A DNA stretch of 64,000 nt from Roseomonas alba. Lineage in GTDB: Bacteria > Pseudomonadota > Alphaproteobacteria > Acetobacterales > Acetobacteraceae. The position numbers and the translations under genes were made by a program. Under the pieces are notes generated by a model, which was not told the origin of the DNA, ran no database searches, and saw nothing but the letters and a program-made list of their open reading frames with translations. Every line of letters begins with the position of its first letter. The first letter of the stretch is position 1. The DNA is taken from the NCBI RefSeq assembly GCF_019430885.1, contig NZ_JAHYBZ010000002.1:806001-870000 (forward strand), read 5' to 3'. Shown here in pieces: positions 17,218-24,546 of this stretch.

Positions 17218-17450
17218 GTCGGTCCTGTCCTTCCGTCGCGCGACTGGCGACCCCGCCCGGCGGGGGCGACTCGGGCCGCGGGCGCAGTGTCCAACGGGGC
17301 GGAAGGGCTCGGCAACGGGCATGGGTGCCGCATTGCCGGGAACGGACAGAGATTGGCGGCATGCCTGCCGCCGCAGCATCGCACCGGCGGGACGGGGCTC
17401 GCCGGTGGAGCATCGAAAATGCGCCATTCGGCGCATTTCCGATCCGTCAC

Positions 17451-17684
17451 TCAGCGCTGGCGGCTGCTGCTGATGGCGTAGCCGGACGCGCCGCCGACAC
17501 CGGCGCCGATCAGCGCGCCCCAGCCGGCATTGCCGGAGAGCGAGCCGATCGCCGCGCCGCCGAGGGCGCCGATGCCGGCCCCCGTGGCGGTGGCGCGCTG
17601 GTTCTCGGTCATGCCCCCGCAGGCGCCGAGGCCGAGGCCGAGCGCGAGGACGGCAACGAGACGGAGAGGCTTACGGGCGATCAT
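17451..17684 (-). CDS. Glycine-zipper lipoprotein (copy 2)
   Basis: The 77-residue lipoprotein has the lipobox LGLGAC and a compact glycine zipper (GAGIGALGGAAIGS, GALIGAGVGGASG). It matches copy 1 except that the Gln-rich tail is missing. The ATG at 17684 was preferred over the one at 17690 because the strong AGGAGGAG site would abut the latter. It lies 17 bases downstream of the second Rap1a-like gene. The 233-bp gap to copy 1 of the Rap1a gene shows no other gene. Confidence 0.83.
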   Translation of the reverse strand: MIARKPLRLVAVLALGLGLGACGGMTENQRATATGAGIGALGGAAIGSLSGNAGWGALIGAGVGGASGYAISSSRQR

Positions 17685-17701
17685 GGTCATCTCCTCCTCT
17701 C

Positions 17702-18139
17702 TCAGCGGCGCCGGGCCGGCGCGGCCGGGCACGGGTAGGTGGCCGCGGCGAAGCGCAGCACGCCCTCGGCAGCGCGGACGCCGGAATACTGCTGGTTGGC
17801 CGCGGCCCAGGACACGAAGGCGGCCGAGACGGTGTCGAGCGTCGGCGCCTGCTCGGGCAGGCAGAAGACCGGGCGCTGCGCGCCGCGGCCGCTGGTGTAG
17901 ATGGCGTGGACCTGGCCGATCGAGACCAGCGCCGCATAGCAGGCCGGACGCAGCGCCGAGGTATTGGCGTTGTCCGCATGCGGGCCGCACAGCCGCGCGA
18001 GATCGGCGGTGGTGAAGGTGGCAGGGGCGCCGCCGGCGGCCTGGCCCTGGGCCAGGGCGGGCGTCGTGGCGAGCGCGCCGGCCGCGACGAGGGCCAGGGC
18101 CCCCTGCCGCAGCGCGCGGATCGGGTTCAGGGAAAGCAT
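17702..18139 (-). CDS. Exported Rap1a/Tai-like four-cysteine protein (copy 2)
   Basis: The 145-residue product has a signal peptide ending in PALA (residue 30) and cysteines at 51, 67, 93 and 137. The spacings of 16, 26 and 44 are exactly those of copy 1, as is the ATYPCP end. Overall identity to copy 1 is moderate, so the duplication is old and the two copies have diverged. It is followed closely by its own glycine-zipper lipoprotein, making the pair the duplicated unit. Confidence 0.78.
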   Translation of the reverse strand: MLSLNPIRALRQGALALVAAGALATTPALAQGQAAGGAPATFTTADLARLCGPHADNANTSALRPACYAALVSIGQVHAIYTSGRGAQRPVFCLPEQAPTLDTVSAAFVSWAAANQQYSGVRAAEGVLRFAAATYPCPAAPARRR

Positions 18140-18280
18140 GGTGGCTGTCGTCCTCCTTGCCGGGGGCCGTGAGGGCCCACGGGCGTCATAGCCCATGACG
18201 GCATGCTTACGCCCGCGCCAAACCGCGGCAATGAGGCAGCGCAAGGACGGGGACGGAAGCGGCAGCGGCGGGACGCAGGA

Positions 18281-18748
18281 TCAAGCCTCGGCGCAGCGGG
18301 CGCAGGTTCCCTCGATCTCCACCGTCGCCTCGGCCAGCACGAATCCGACGCGGCGCGCGGCGGCCTCGATGGCATGGGTCACGGCGGGGTCGGCGATCTC
18401 CATCGTCGCCCCGCAGGTCCGGCAGATCAGGAACTGGTGCGGATGGTGGTGGTCATGGCTGTGGCCATGGCCGCTCTCGTTGCAGCCGATATAGGCGTTC
18501 AGCCGCTCGACCTTGTGGATCAGCCCCTGCTCCAGCAGGAAATCGAGGGCGCGATAGACCGTCGGCGGCGCGGCACCCGGGCGCATCGCCTTCAACTGGT
18601 CGAGCAGCGCATAGGCGCCGACCGGCGCTTCCGCGCGCAGCACGAGTTCCAGGACCTGGCGACGCAGCGGCGTCAGCACGGCACCGCGGCGTGTGCAGAC
18701 CGCCTCCGCTTCCTTCAGCGCCGTCTCGCGCGTCGCAACTTCCGCCAT
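18281..18748 (-). CDS. zur: Fur-family zinc uptake regulator Zur
   Basis: The 155-residue repressor has the Fur winged-helix region (about 20-90: [32 protein letters not shown]), a His-rich stretch [12 protein letters not shown] (about 92-103), and two structural-zinc cysteine pairs, CRTC and CARC. The assignment to Zur rather than Fur rests on the paired cysteines, the His-rich linker and the neighbouring zinc-related genes. It is transcribed divergently from hisI-cobW across a 45-bp gap and has a strong GGAGGTGAC ribosome-binding site. Confidence 0.88.
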   Translation of the reverse strand: MAEVATRETALKEAEAVCTRRGAVLTPLRRQVLELVLRAEAPVGAYALLDQLKAMRPGAAPPTVYRALDFLLEQGLIHKVERLNAYIGCNESGHGHSHDHHHPHQFLICRTCGATMEIADPAVTHAIEAAARRVGFVLAEATVEIEGTCARCAEA

Positions 18749-18769
18749 GTCACCTCCTCGCCGGACCGG

Positions 18770-18790
18770 GTCGGAACATTATATCATCAG
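18770..18790. promoter_or_regulatory. Candidate Zur operator between zur and hisI
   Basis: The only AT-rich patch in the 45-bp divergent gap is GGAACATTATATCATC (18773-18788). It is an imperfect dyad around a TATA centre and resembles Zur boxes with a TATAAT-type core. It could also simply be the -10 region. Its position would let Zur control both itself and the hisI-GTPase pair. Confidence 0.4.
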
Positions 18791-18793
18791 GTC

Positions 18794-19201
18794 ATGTGCA
18801 ACACCGCCCCCGACGCCGCCACCGACCTGATCGCCGCCATCCGCTTCGACAGAGATGGCCTCATCCCCTGCATCGCTCAACAGCACGACACCGGGGAGGT
18901 GCTGATGATGGCCTGGATGAATGCGGAGTCCGTCGCCGAGACGCTCGCCACGGGCCGCGTCTGCTACTGGTCCCGCTCCCGCCAGGCGCTGTGGCGCAAG
19001 GGGGAGACCTCGGGCCAGCAGCAGCGGCTGGTCGACCTGCGGCTCGATTGCGACGGCGATACGCTGCTGGCGCTGGTCGATCAGGATGGCGTCGCCTGCC
19101 ACACCGGCCGGCGCAACTGCTTCTTCCGCGCCATCCGCGATGGCGCCCTGACGACCATCGCCGATCCGCTGGTCGATCCGAAGACGCTCTACGGCGCATG
19201 A
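18794..19201 (+). CDS. hisI: Phosphoribosyl-AMP cyclohydrolase (HisI), at a zinc-regulatory locus
   Basis: The 135-residue protein matches HisI, which opens the ring of phosphoribosyl-AMP in histidine biosynthesis. It has the motifs [22 protein letters not shown] and [10 protein letters not shown]; these hold the three zinc-binding cysteines, all retained. There is no HisE domain. It sits beside zur and overlaps a COG0523 GTPase, not a his operon, which suggests a zinc-stress paralogue or metallochaperone client. Whether another hisI exists cannot be seen here. Confidence 0.9.
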   Translation: MCNTAPDAATDLIAAIRFDRDGLIPCIAQQHDTGEVLMMAWMNAESVAETLATGRVCYWSRSRQALWRKGETSGQQQRLVDLRLDCDGDTLLALVDQDGVACHTGRRNCFFRAIRDGALTTIADPLVDPKTLYGA

Positions 19202-20232
19202 GGCGGGAGAAGATACCCGTCACCGTGCTGACGGGCTTCCTCGGCGCCGGCAAGACGACGCTGCTGAACCGGCTGCTCAAGGCGCCGGAGATGGCCGGCT
19301 GCGCCGTGCTGATCAACGAATTCGGGGAGATCGGCCTCGACCACCTGCTGGTCGAGAAACTCGACGACGATGTCGTGCTGCTCAATGCCGGCTGCTTGTG
19401 CTGCACGGTGCGCGGGGATCTGGTCCGCGCGCTGCGCGACCTCGCCCTGCGGGCCGAGGCGGGGCAGGAAATCCGCCGCGTGGTGGTCGAGACGACTGGC
19501 CTCGCCGATCCCGCTCCGATCCTCCAGACGCTGATGACCGACCCGGTGGTGCTGTCTGCCTATCGCCTCGATGGCGTGGTGACGCTGGTCGATGCCGTGG
19601 CGGGGATGGCGACGCTCGACACGCAGGTCGAGGCGGTGAAGCAGGCCGCCATGGCCGACCGGCTGGTGCTGACCAAGACCGACATCGCGACGCCGGAAGC
19701 GGTTGCGGCGCTGAAGGCCCGGCTTGCCGCGCTGAACCCGATCGCCCCCCTGCTGCCCGCGGATGCGCCGCCGGCGGCGCTGCTCGACGCCGGGGACTTC
19801 ACCACCAGCGGCCGCATCCCCGAGGTCGCATCCTGGCTGGAGCAGGAAGCGCACGGCCATCATCACCACCACCATCACCACGACCCGAACCGCCACGACG
19901 CCGGCATCCAGGCCTGCAGCTTCGTCTTCGACGATCCACTCCCCTGGGATGGCGTGGCCACCTGGCTCGAGATGCTGACGCTCACGCGCGGCGATTCGAT
20001 CCTGCGCGTGAAGGGGCTGCTGAACATCGCGGGTCAGGACCGGCCGGTGATCGTCCATGGCGTGCAGCACGTCTTTCATCCACCACTCATTCTGGCGGCC
20101 TGGCCGGAGGATGACGACCGTCGATCGAGGCTCGTCTTCGTGCTGCGCAACCTGGAGCCGCAGGTGGTCGCGGAGGGTCTAGCGGCCTTCGTTACGGCTG
20201 CGCGGGAAACCGAAAAAAGCCGCGATTTCTGA
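19198..20232 (+). CDS. COG0523 (CobW/ZNG1-type) GTPase, putative zinc metallochaperone
   Basis: The 344-residue G3E GTPase has Walker [10 protein letters not shown] (13-21), the NEFGEIGLD region, the metal-binding GCLCCT motif (65-70), the TKTD guanine-specificity motif, a run of eight histidines after residue 217, and a C-terminal CobW_C domain. Family members linked to Zur deliver zinc to client enzymes during scarcity. The start overlaps the hisI stop (ATGA), and Zur is encoded next door, supporting a zinc rather than cobalamin role. Confidence 0.9.
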   Translation: MRREKIPVTVLTGFLGAGKTTLLNRLLKAPEMAGCAVLINEFGEIGLDHLLVEKLDDDVVLLNAGCLCCTVRGDLVRALRDLALRAEAGQEIRRVVVETTGLADPAPILQTLMTDPVVLSAYRLDGVVTLVDAVAGMATLDTQVEAVKQAAMADRLVLTKTDIATPEAVAALKARLAALNPIAPLLPADAPPAALLDAGDFTTSGRIPEVASWLEQEAHGHHHHHHHHDPNRHDAGIQACSFVFDDPLPWDGVATWLEMLTLTRGDSILRVKGLLNIAGQDRPVIVHGVQHVFHPPLILAAWPEDDDRRSRLVFVLRNLEPQVVAEGLAAFVTAARETEKSRDF

Positions 20233-20300
20233 ACGTTGCGCCTGTATCCCGGCTCTAGCGGGCTGGGATTAGGCTCCGGCCGCGAAGGTCGGAGAACGGC

Positions 20301-21251
20301 ATGCCCAGAAGCTGCCTGCTGCTGCTGATGTTTGTCGTGCTGGCGCTCCTCGGTGGACCCGCCGGCGCGAAGAATGCGCCGCCCGACAACGCCGATTGCG
20401 AGCGTTGCCCCGACATGGTCGACCTGCCCGGCGGCACCTTCACCATGGGCGTGCCGTCCGGCGAGGAGGAGCGCGAGGGGGTGCCTGCCGATGTGCGCGG
20501 CCGGTCGTCCCCGCAGCGGCGTATCACCATCGCGCCGGGGCTCGCCATGTCGCGTACGCCGATCACCCGCGGCCAGTTCGCCGCCTTCGTCGCGGAGACC
20601 GGCCGCGCGCCGGGCACCGGCTGCTGGACCTTCGTGAACAATGGCGCGACCTACGAATATGTCGAGCGGCCGAACCTCGACTGGCGCGATCCCGGCTTCC
20701 CGCAGACGGATGAACATCCCGTCGTCTGCGTGAGCTGGCAGGATGCCGAGGCCTATGCCGCCTGGCTCACCCGCACCACCGGCAAGCCCTATCGGCTGCC
20801 CAGCGAGGCCGAGTGGGAATACGCCGCGCGCGCCGGCACCATCACCGCGCGCTACTGGGGCGATGCGGCGGTCGGTGCCTGCGAATACGGCAATGTCCTC
20901 GATCTGACATTGATGCGGCGGATGAACCTCGACCCCCGGCCGCAATTCACCTTCCGCTGCAACGACCTCTATGCCTACACGGCGCCGGTCGGCAGCTTCC
21001 GGCCCAATGCCTTCGGCCTCTACGACATGCTGGGCAATGTCTGGCAGTGGACGCTGGATTGCCTGAACCCGACGCTGGACGGGCAGCCCTTGGACGGATC
21101 GGCACGGCTGACCGGGGATTGCGACAGTCGGGCGATGCGCGGCGGGTCCTGGGGCCACCTGCCCTGGTATGTCCGCGCCGGCAACCGCGTGCGCGGCCAG
21201 GCGGTGGACCGCTACACCTTCGCCGGCATCCGGGTGGTGCGGGACCGATAG
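20301..21251 (+). CDS. Exported formylglycine-generating-enzyme-like (SUMF1/FGE-sulfatase) protein
   Basis: The 316-residue protein has a signal peptide (about 1-23), then the FGE-sulfatase fold: LPGGTFTMG (about 42-50), PITRGQFAAFV, CVSWQDAEAYAAWL, RLPSEAEWEYAAR, NVWQW and RGGSW. True formylglycine enzymes have a C-terminal active-site Cys pair; here that region reads YVRAGNR, so sulfatase-activating activity is doubtful. Many bacterial members are instead periplasmic C-type-lectin-fold proteins of varied function. No sulfatase is adjacent. Confidence 0.85.
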   Translation: MPRSCLLLLMFVVLALLGGPAGAKNAPPDNADCERCPDMVDLPGGTFTMGVPSGEEEREGVPADVRGRSSPQRRITIAPGLAMSRTPITRGQFAAFVAETGRAPGTGCWTFVNNGATYEYVERPNLDWRDPGFPQTDEHPVVCVSWQDAEAYAAWLTRTTGKPYRLPSEAEWEYAARAGTITARYWGDAAVGACEYGNVLDLTLMRRMNLDPRPQFTFRCNDLYAYTAPVGSFRPNAFGLYDMLGNVWQWTLDCLNPTLDGQPLDGSARLTGDCDSRAMRGGSWGHLPWYVRAGNRVRGQAVDRYTFAGIRVVRDR

Positions 21252-21295
21252 CGCGGCCCCTTCCCTGCCCGGGGCCCTGCCCCTATGCAACAGGC

Positions 21296-21895
21296 ATGGC
21301 GACGACCGATCTGCGTTTCGAGACCCTGCGCGGCGATGCGCTGCGCGCCTGGCTGCCGCGGCTCGCCGGGCTGCGCATCGCGGTGTTCCGCGACTGGCCG
21401 TATCTCTACGAAGGCGAGGCCGGGTATGAGGAGAAGTACCTCGCCGCCTATGCGGACAGCCCCGGCGCCGCGGTGATCGCCGCCATCGACGGGGACCGCG
21501 CGGTCGGCTGCGCCACCTGCCAGCCCATGGCGGAAGCGACGGCCCGCGTGCAGGACGCATTCCGCAGCCGTGGCCTCGACCCGGCGCGCTGGTGCTATTT
21601 CGGCGAGAGCGTACTGCTGTCCGAGTATCGCGGCCGCGGCGCCGGCGTGCGCTTCTTCGAGTTGCGCGAGGCGCATGCGCGCTCCCTTGGCCTTCAGGCC
21701 GCGGCCTTCTGCGCCGTCACGCGCAACGACAACGATCCACGCAGGCCACGCGACTATGTTCCGCTCGACGCCTTCTGGGGCAAGCGCGGCTATACGAAGC
21801 GCGCCGACATCTCCGTCATCTTCGATTGGCAGGAGGTGGGCGACGATCGCGAGACGCCGCATGCCCTCGGATTCTGGGTGAAGGACCCGCTGTGA
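21296..21895 (+). CDS. GNAT-family acetyltransferase
   Basis: The 199-residue protein has a GNAT core around residues 100-135 (FGESVLLSEYRGRGAGVRFFE), including the R-G-R-G-A-G acetyl-CoA loop. Its final bases overlap the GTG start of a nitrilase-superfamily gene. GNAT-nitrilase fusion proteins are known in the nitrilase superfamily, so this adjacent pair may be the unfused form acting on one substrate. The substrate is unknown. Confidence 0.82.
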   Translation: MATTDLRFETLRGDALRAWLPRLAGLRIAVFRDWPYLYEGEAGYEEKYLAAYADSPGAAVIAAIDGDRAVGCATCQPMAEATARVQDAFRSRGLDPARWCYFGESVLLSEYRGRGAGVRFFELREAHARSLGLQAAAFCAVTRNDNDPRRPRDYVPLDAFWGKRGYTKRADISVIFDWQEVGDDRETPHALGFWVKDPL

Positions 21896-22791
21896 CCGCA
21901 CCCGAGGCGAAGCCGCTGCGCCTCGGCCTGCTGCAATATGGCGTCGGCCGGCCCGCCGATGTCGCCGCCTTCGGCCGTGCGCTGGAAGCGCGGATCGAGG
22001 CCGGCCGCGCGCAGGCCGATCTGCTCGTCCTGCCCGAATATGCCTGCGTCGAACTTGGCGCCGGCCTGGTCGGCGGCGATGTCACGGATGAGGCGACGGA
22101 ACTCGCTGCCCTGGTCGCCGCCGCGCCGGCCATCGAGACCGCGATGCGTGAGGCCGCCCGCCGCCAGCGCGTCTGGCTGCTGCCGGGCACCATGCCTGTG
22201 CGGGCCGCCGATGGCCGCATCGTCAACCGCGCGCCGCTGATCGCCCCGGATGGCCGCATGGCGGTGCAGGAAAAACGCGCCATGACGCGCTTCGAGGCCG
22301 AGCACTGGGGTGTCTCGCGAGGCGCTGATCCTTGCGTCTTCGACACGCCCTGGGGGCGGATCGGCATCTCCGTCTGCTACGATGTGGAATTCCCCAAGCA
22401 TGTCCGCGTGCAGGTGCAGGCCGGCGCCTGGCTGATCCTCGCGCCGAGCTGCACGGACACGATGCACGGCTTCAACCGCGTGCGCATCGGCGCGGCCGCG
22501 CGCGCGATGGAGAATCAGTGCTACGTCGCGATCACGCCGACGGTGGGTGTCGCGCCGTGGTCGGCCGCGCTCGACGTCAATCGCGGCCATGCCGCCGTCT
22601 TCGGCCCGGTCGACCGCGGCTTCCCCGAGGATGGCGTGCTCGCACGCGGCGCGCTCGACCAGGACGAATGGGTGTTCTGCACCCTCGATCCCGCACGCAT
22701 CGCGGCCGTGCGCGCGGACGGCCAGGTCTTCAATCACCGTGACTGGCCGGCGCATCCCTTCATCGTGCCCCCCGTGGCGGAATTCGCATGA
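21892..22791 (+). CDS. Carbon-nitrogen hydrolase (nitrilase superfamily)
   Basis: The 299-residue protein starts at GTG overlapping the GNAT stop. The catalytic triad is clear: Glu49 in LPEYA, Lys128 in QEKRAMTRFE and Cys162 in ISVCYDVEFP. It probably hydrolyses a small amide. Its stop overlaps the lpxB start by four bases, so GNAT, hydrolase and lpxB form one unit, although lpxB is functionally unrelated. Confidence 0.88.
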   Translation: MTAPEAKPLRLGLLQYGVGRPADVAAFGRALEARIEAGRAQADLLVLPEYACVELGAGLVGGDVTDEATELAALVAAAPAIETAMREAARRQRVWLLPGTMPVRAADGRIVNRAPLIAPDGRMAVQEKRAMTRFEAEHWGVSRGADPCVFDTPWGRIGISVCYDVEFPKHVRVQVQAGAWLILAPSCTDTMHGFNRVRIGAAARAMENQCYVAITPTVGVAPWSAALDVNRGHAAVFGPVDRGFPEDGVLARGALDQDEWVFCTLDPARIAAVRADGQVFNHRDWPAHPFIVPPVAEFA

Positions 22792-23948
22792 CGCTGATCC
22801 ACATCGTCGCCGGCGAGGCGTCCGGCGACGTTCTCGGCGCCCGGCTGATCGCCGCCCTGCGCGCGCGGCGCCCCGATCTGGACTTCGCCGGCATCGGCGG
22901 GCCGCGCATGGCCGAGCAGGGCGTGCCCAGCCTGTTCGACTATCGCGAGCTCGCGCTGATGGGGCTGATGGAAGTCCTGCCCAAGATCTTCCGCCTGAAG
23001 CGGCTGATCGGCGATGCCGTCGACGACATCGCCACGCGGCGCCCCGATGTGCTGGTGACCATCGACAGCCCCGGCTTCACGCTGCGGGTCGCGGAGAAGG
23101 TCAAGCCGCTCGGCATTCCCGTGGTGCACTACGTCGCGCCGCAGGTCTGGGCCTGGCGGCCGGGCCGCGTCGTGAAGCTGAAGCAGAAGGTCGACCGCAT
23201 CCTCTGCCTGCTGCCCTTCGAGCCGATCTTCTTCGAACACGCCGGCATCCCCGTGACCTTCGTCGGCCATCCGGTGCTGGAAAGCGGCGCGGATCGCGGC
23301 GACGCGGCGCGCTTCCGCGCAGCGCATGCGCTGGGCGAGGCCGAGCGCCCCGTCATCGTCATGCCCGGCAGCCGGCGCATGGAGGCATCCCGGCTGCTGC
23401 CGATCTTCGGCGCGGCGCTGCGGATCGCGGCACAGCGCGTCCCGGGCCTGCGCCCGGTACTGCCGGTTGCCCCCATCGTCGCCGCCCTGGTGCGGCAGGC
23501 CGCGTCCGACTGGCCCGCCGCGCCCATCCTGATCGACGGGCTGGAGGCCAAGCACGACGCCTTCGCGGCCGTCGCGCAATCGGGCGGCGCGGGGCTGATC
23601 AAATCCGGGACCTCGTCGCTGGAAATGGCCGTCGCCGGCATCCCGCATGTCGTCGCCTATCGCGTGAATGCCGTCACCGCGGCGATTGTGCGACGGCTGG
23701 TGAAGGTGCCGCATGCCTCGCTGGTGAATCTGCTCGCCGAACGCGAGGTGGTGCCCGAACGCCTGCAGGAAAACTGCACGCCCGAGGCGTTGGCCGAGGC
23801 ACTAGTCGCCCCCTTGCTCGACCCCGACGTCGCGGCACGCCAGCGCGCGGGCTTCACCGAAGCCCTGGGGCATCTGCGCGCGCCGGAGGGGCTGCCATCG
23901 GAAGCCGCGGCCGTCGCCGTACTGCAAGCGATCGAAGAGGCCCGTTGA
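22788..23948 (+). CDS. lpxB: Lipid-A-disaccharide synthase
   Basis: The 386-residue glycosyltransferase condenses UDP-2,3-diacylglucosamine with lipid X to make the lipid A disaccharide at the inner face of the inner membrane. Typical motifs are VAGEASGDVLGA at the start, GIGGPRM, VHYVAPQVWAWR (about 116-127), the sugar-nucleotide-binding LPGS-like MPGSR and KSGTSSLE. Length matches the family. It is detached from the usual lpxD-fabZ-lpxA order and ends before a double repeat element. Confidence 0.95.
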   Translation: MTLIHIVAGEASGDVLGARLIAALRARRPDLDFAGIGGPRMAEQGVPSLFDYRELALMGLMEVLPKIFRLKRLIGDAVDDIATRRPDVLVTIDSPGFTLRVAEKVKPLGIPVVHYVAPQVWAWRPGRVVKLKQKVDRILCLLPFEPIFFEHAGIPVTFVGHPVLESGADRGDAARFRAAHALGEAERPVIVMPGSRRMEASRLLPIFGAALRIAAQRVPGLRPVLPVAPIVAALVRQAASDWPAAPILIDGLEAKHDAFAAVAQSGGAGLIKSGTSSLEMAVAGIPHVVAYRVNAVTAAIVRRLVKVPHASLVNLLAEREVVPERLQENCTPEALAEALVAPLLDPDVAARQRAGFTEALGHLRAPEGLPSEAAAVAVLQAIEEAR

Positions 23949-24032
23949 CGGCAGGGAAGGCGAACGCCGAAGGCCAGTTCCCTTGAGGCCCTGATGCAGA
24001 TCTGCAGCGGCGTTCTTGGTTTGCGCCGCGGC

Positions 24033-24226
24033 CGGAATCGGAGGGGCTCTGCCCCTCCGAACCACCCAGCCAGGGGCTTGGAGCCCCTGGACCGCAGTCT
24101 TCTGGTGTCGGGCGGCGAGGTCGTCCGATTCCCCTCCTGACGCCTTGCGGGCGCAAGGGCGGGTCTCTGCGCGTATCTTGCCAGGAGCGCCCGGCGCCAA
24201 GAGGAGGTTTCCTGGGGCCTCCCTGA
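24033..24226. repeat. Dispersed palindromic intergenic element, copy R6
   Basis: This first of two adjacent copies in the lpxB-metE convergent gap starts with the GGAGGGGC...GCCCCTCC hairpin at 24040-24059. It continues with the palindrome CAGGGGCTTGGAGCCCCTGG, a core in reverse orientation (GCGCAAGGGCGGGTCTC, 24149-24165) and the GGCGCCAAG edge at 24194. The right-hand terminal hairpin is missing, so it looks truncated where copy R7 begins. Confidence 0.75.
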
Positions 24227-24255
24227 TGACCGCAATGCTTTCGCTGCGGAACCGA

Positions 24256-24530
24256 GACGGGCGCTGCCCTATCGGGCTCACTCTGCCTAAGGCCGAAGAG
24301 CCTTTGGAAACCTCGATTTGGCGTCGTGCACCGCAGTCAGAATGGCGCCGAGACCCGCTCCTCCGCAGGATGCGGGCTTTGCGGGGATCGCATGCTTGTC
24401 GCGCCCAACGCCGACAGATTGCGTTCCAAGTGCTCCAAGCACCACGGCCCCCCATTGGCGTTGCGAAGCAACGTCAATGTGACCCCGGTGGCGGGGGTGC
24501 TTTGGAGGGGCGGCGCCCCTCCAATTTCCA
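24256..24530. repeat. Dispersed palindromic intergenic element, copy R7
   Basis: The second copy contains a decayed left hairpin (GGGCGCTGCCC), the AAGGCC..GCCTTTGG palindrome, CTCGATTTGGCG, and a forward core GCCGAGACCCGCTCC at 24352. CCAAGTGCTCCAAGCACC follows, then the nested palindrome TTGGCGTTGCGAAGCAACGTCAA (24468-24488, one mismatch). The end hairpin GGAGGGGCGGCGCCCCTCC is perfect (24503-24521). It stops about 17 bases before the metE stop codon. Confidence 0.85.
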
Positions 24531-24546
24531 CAGCGGAGCCGGAACG

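Noticed and set aside
20301-21251. Assignment as a true sulfatase-activating formylglycine-generating enzyme
   Set aside because: The C-terminal active-site cysteine pair is not visible and no sulfatase is nearby, so only the fold is claimed.
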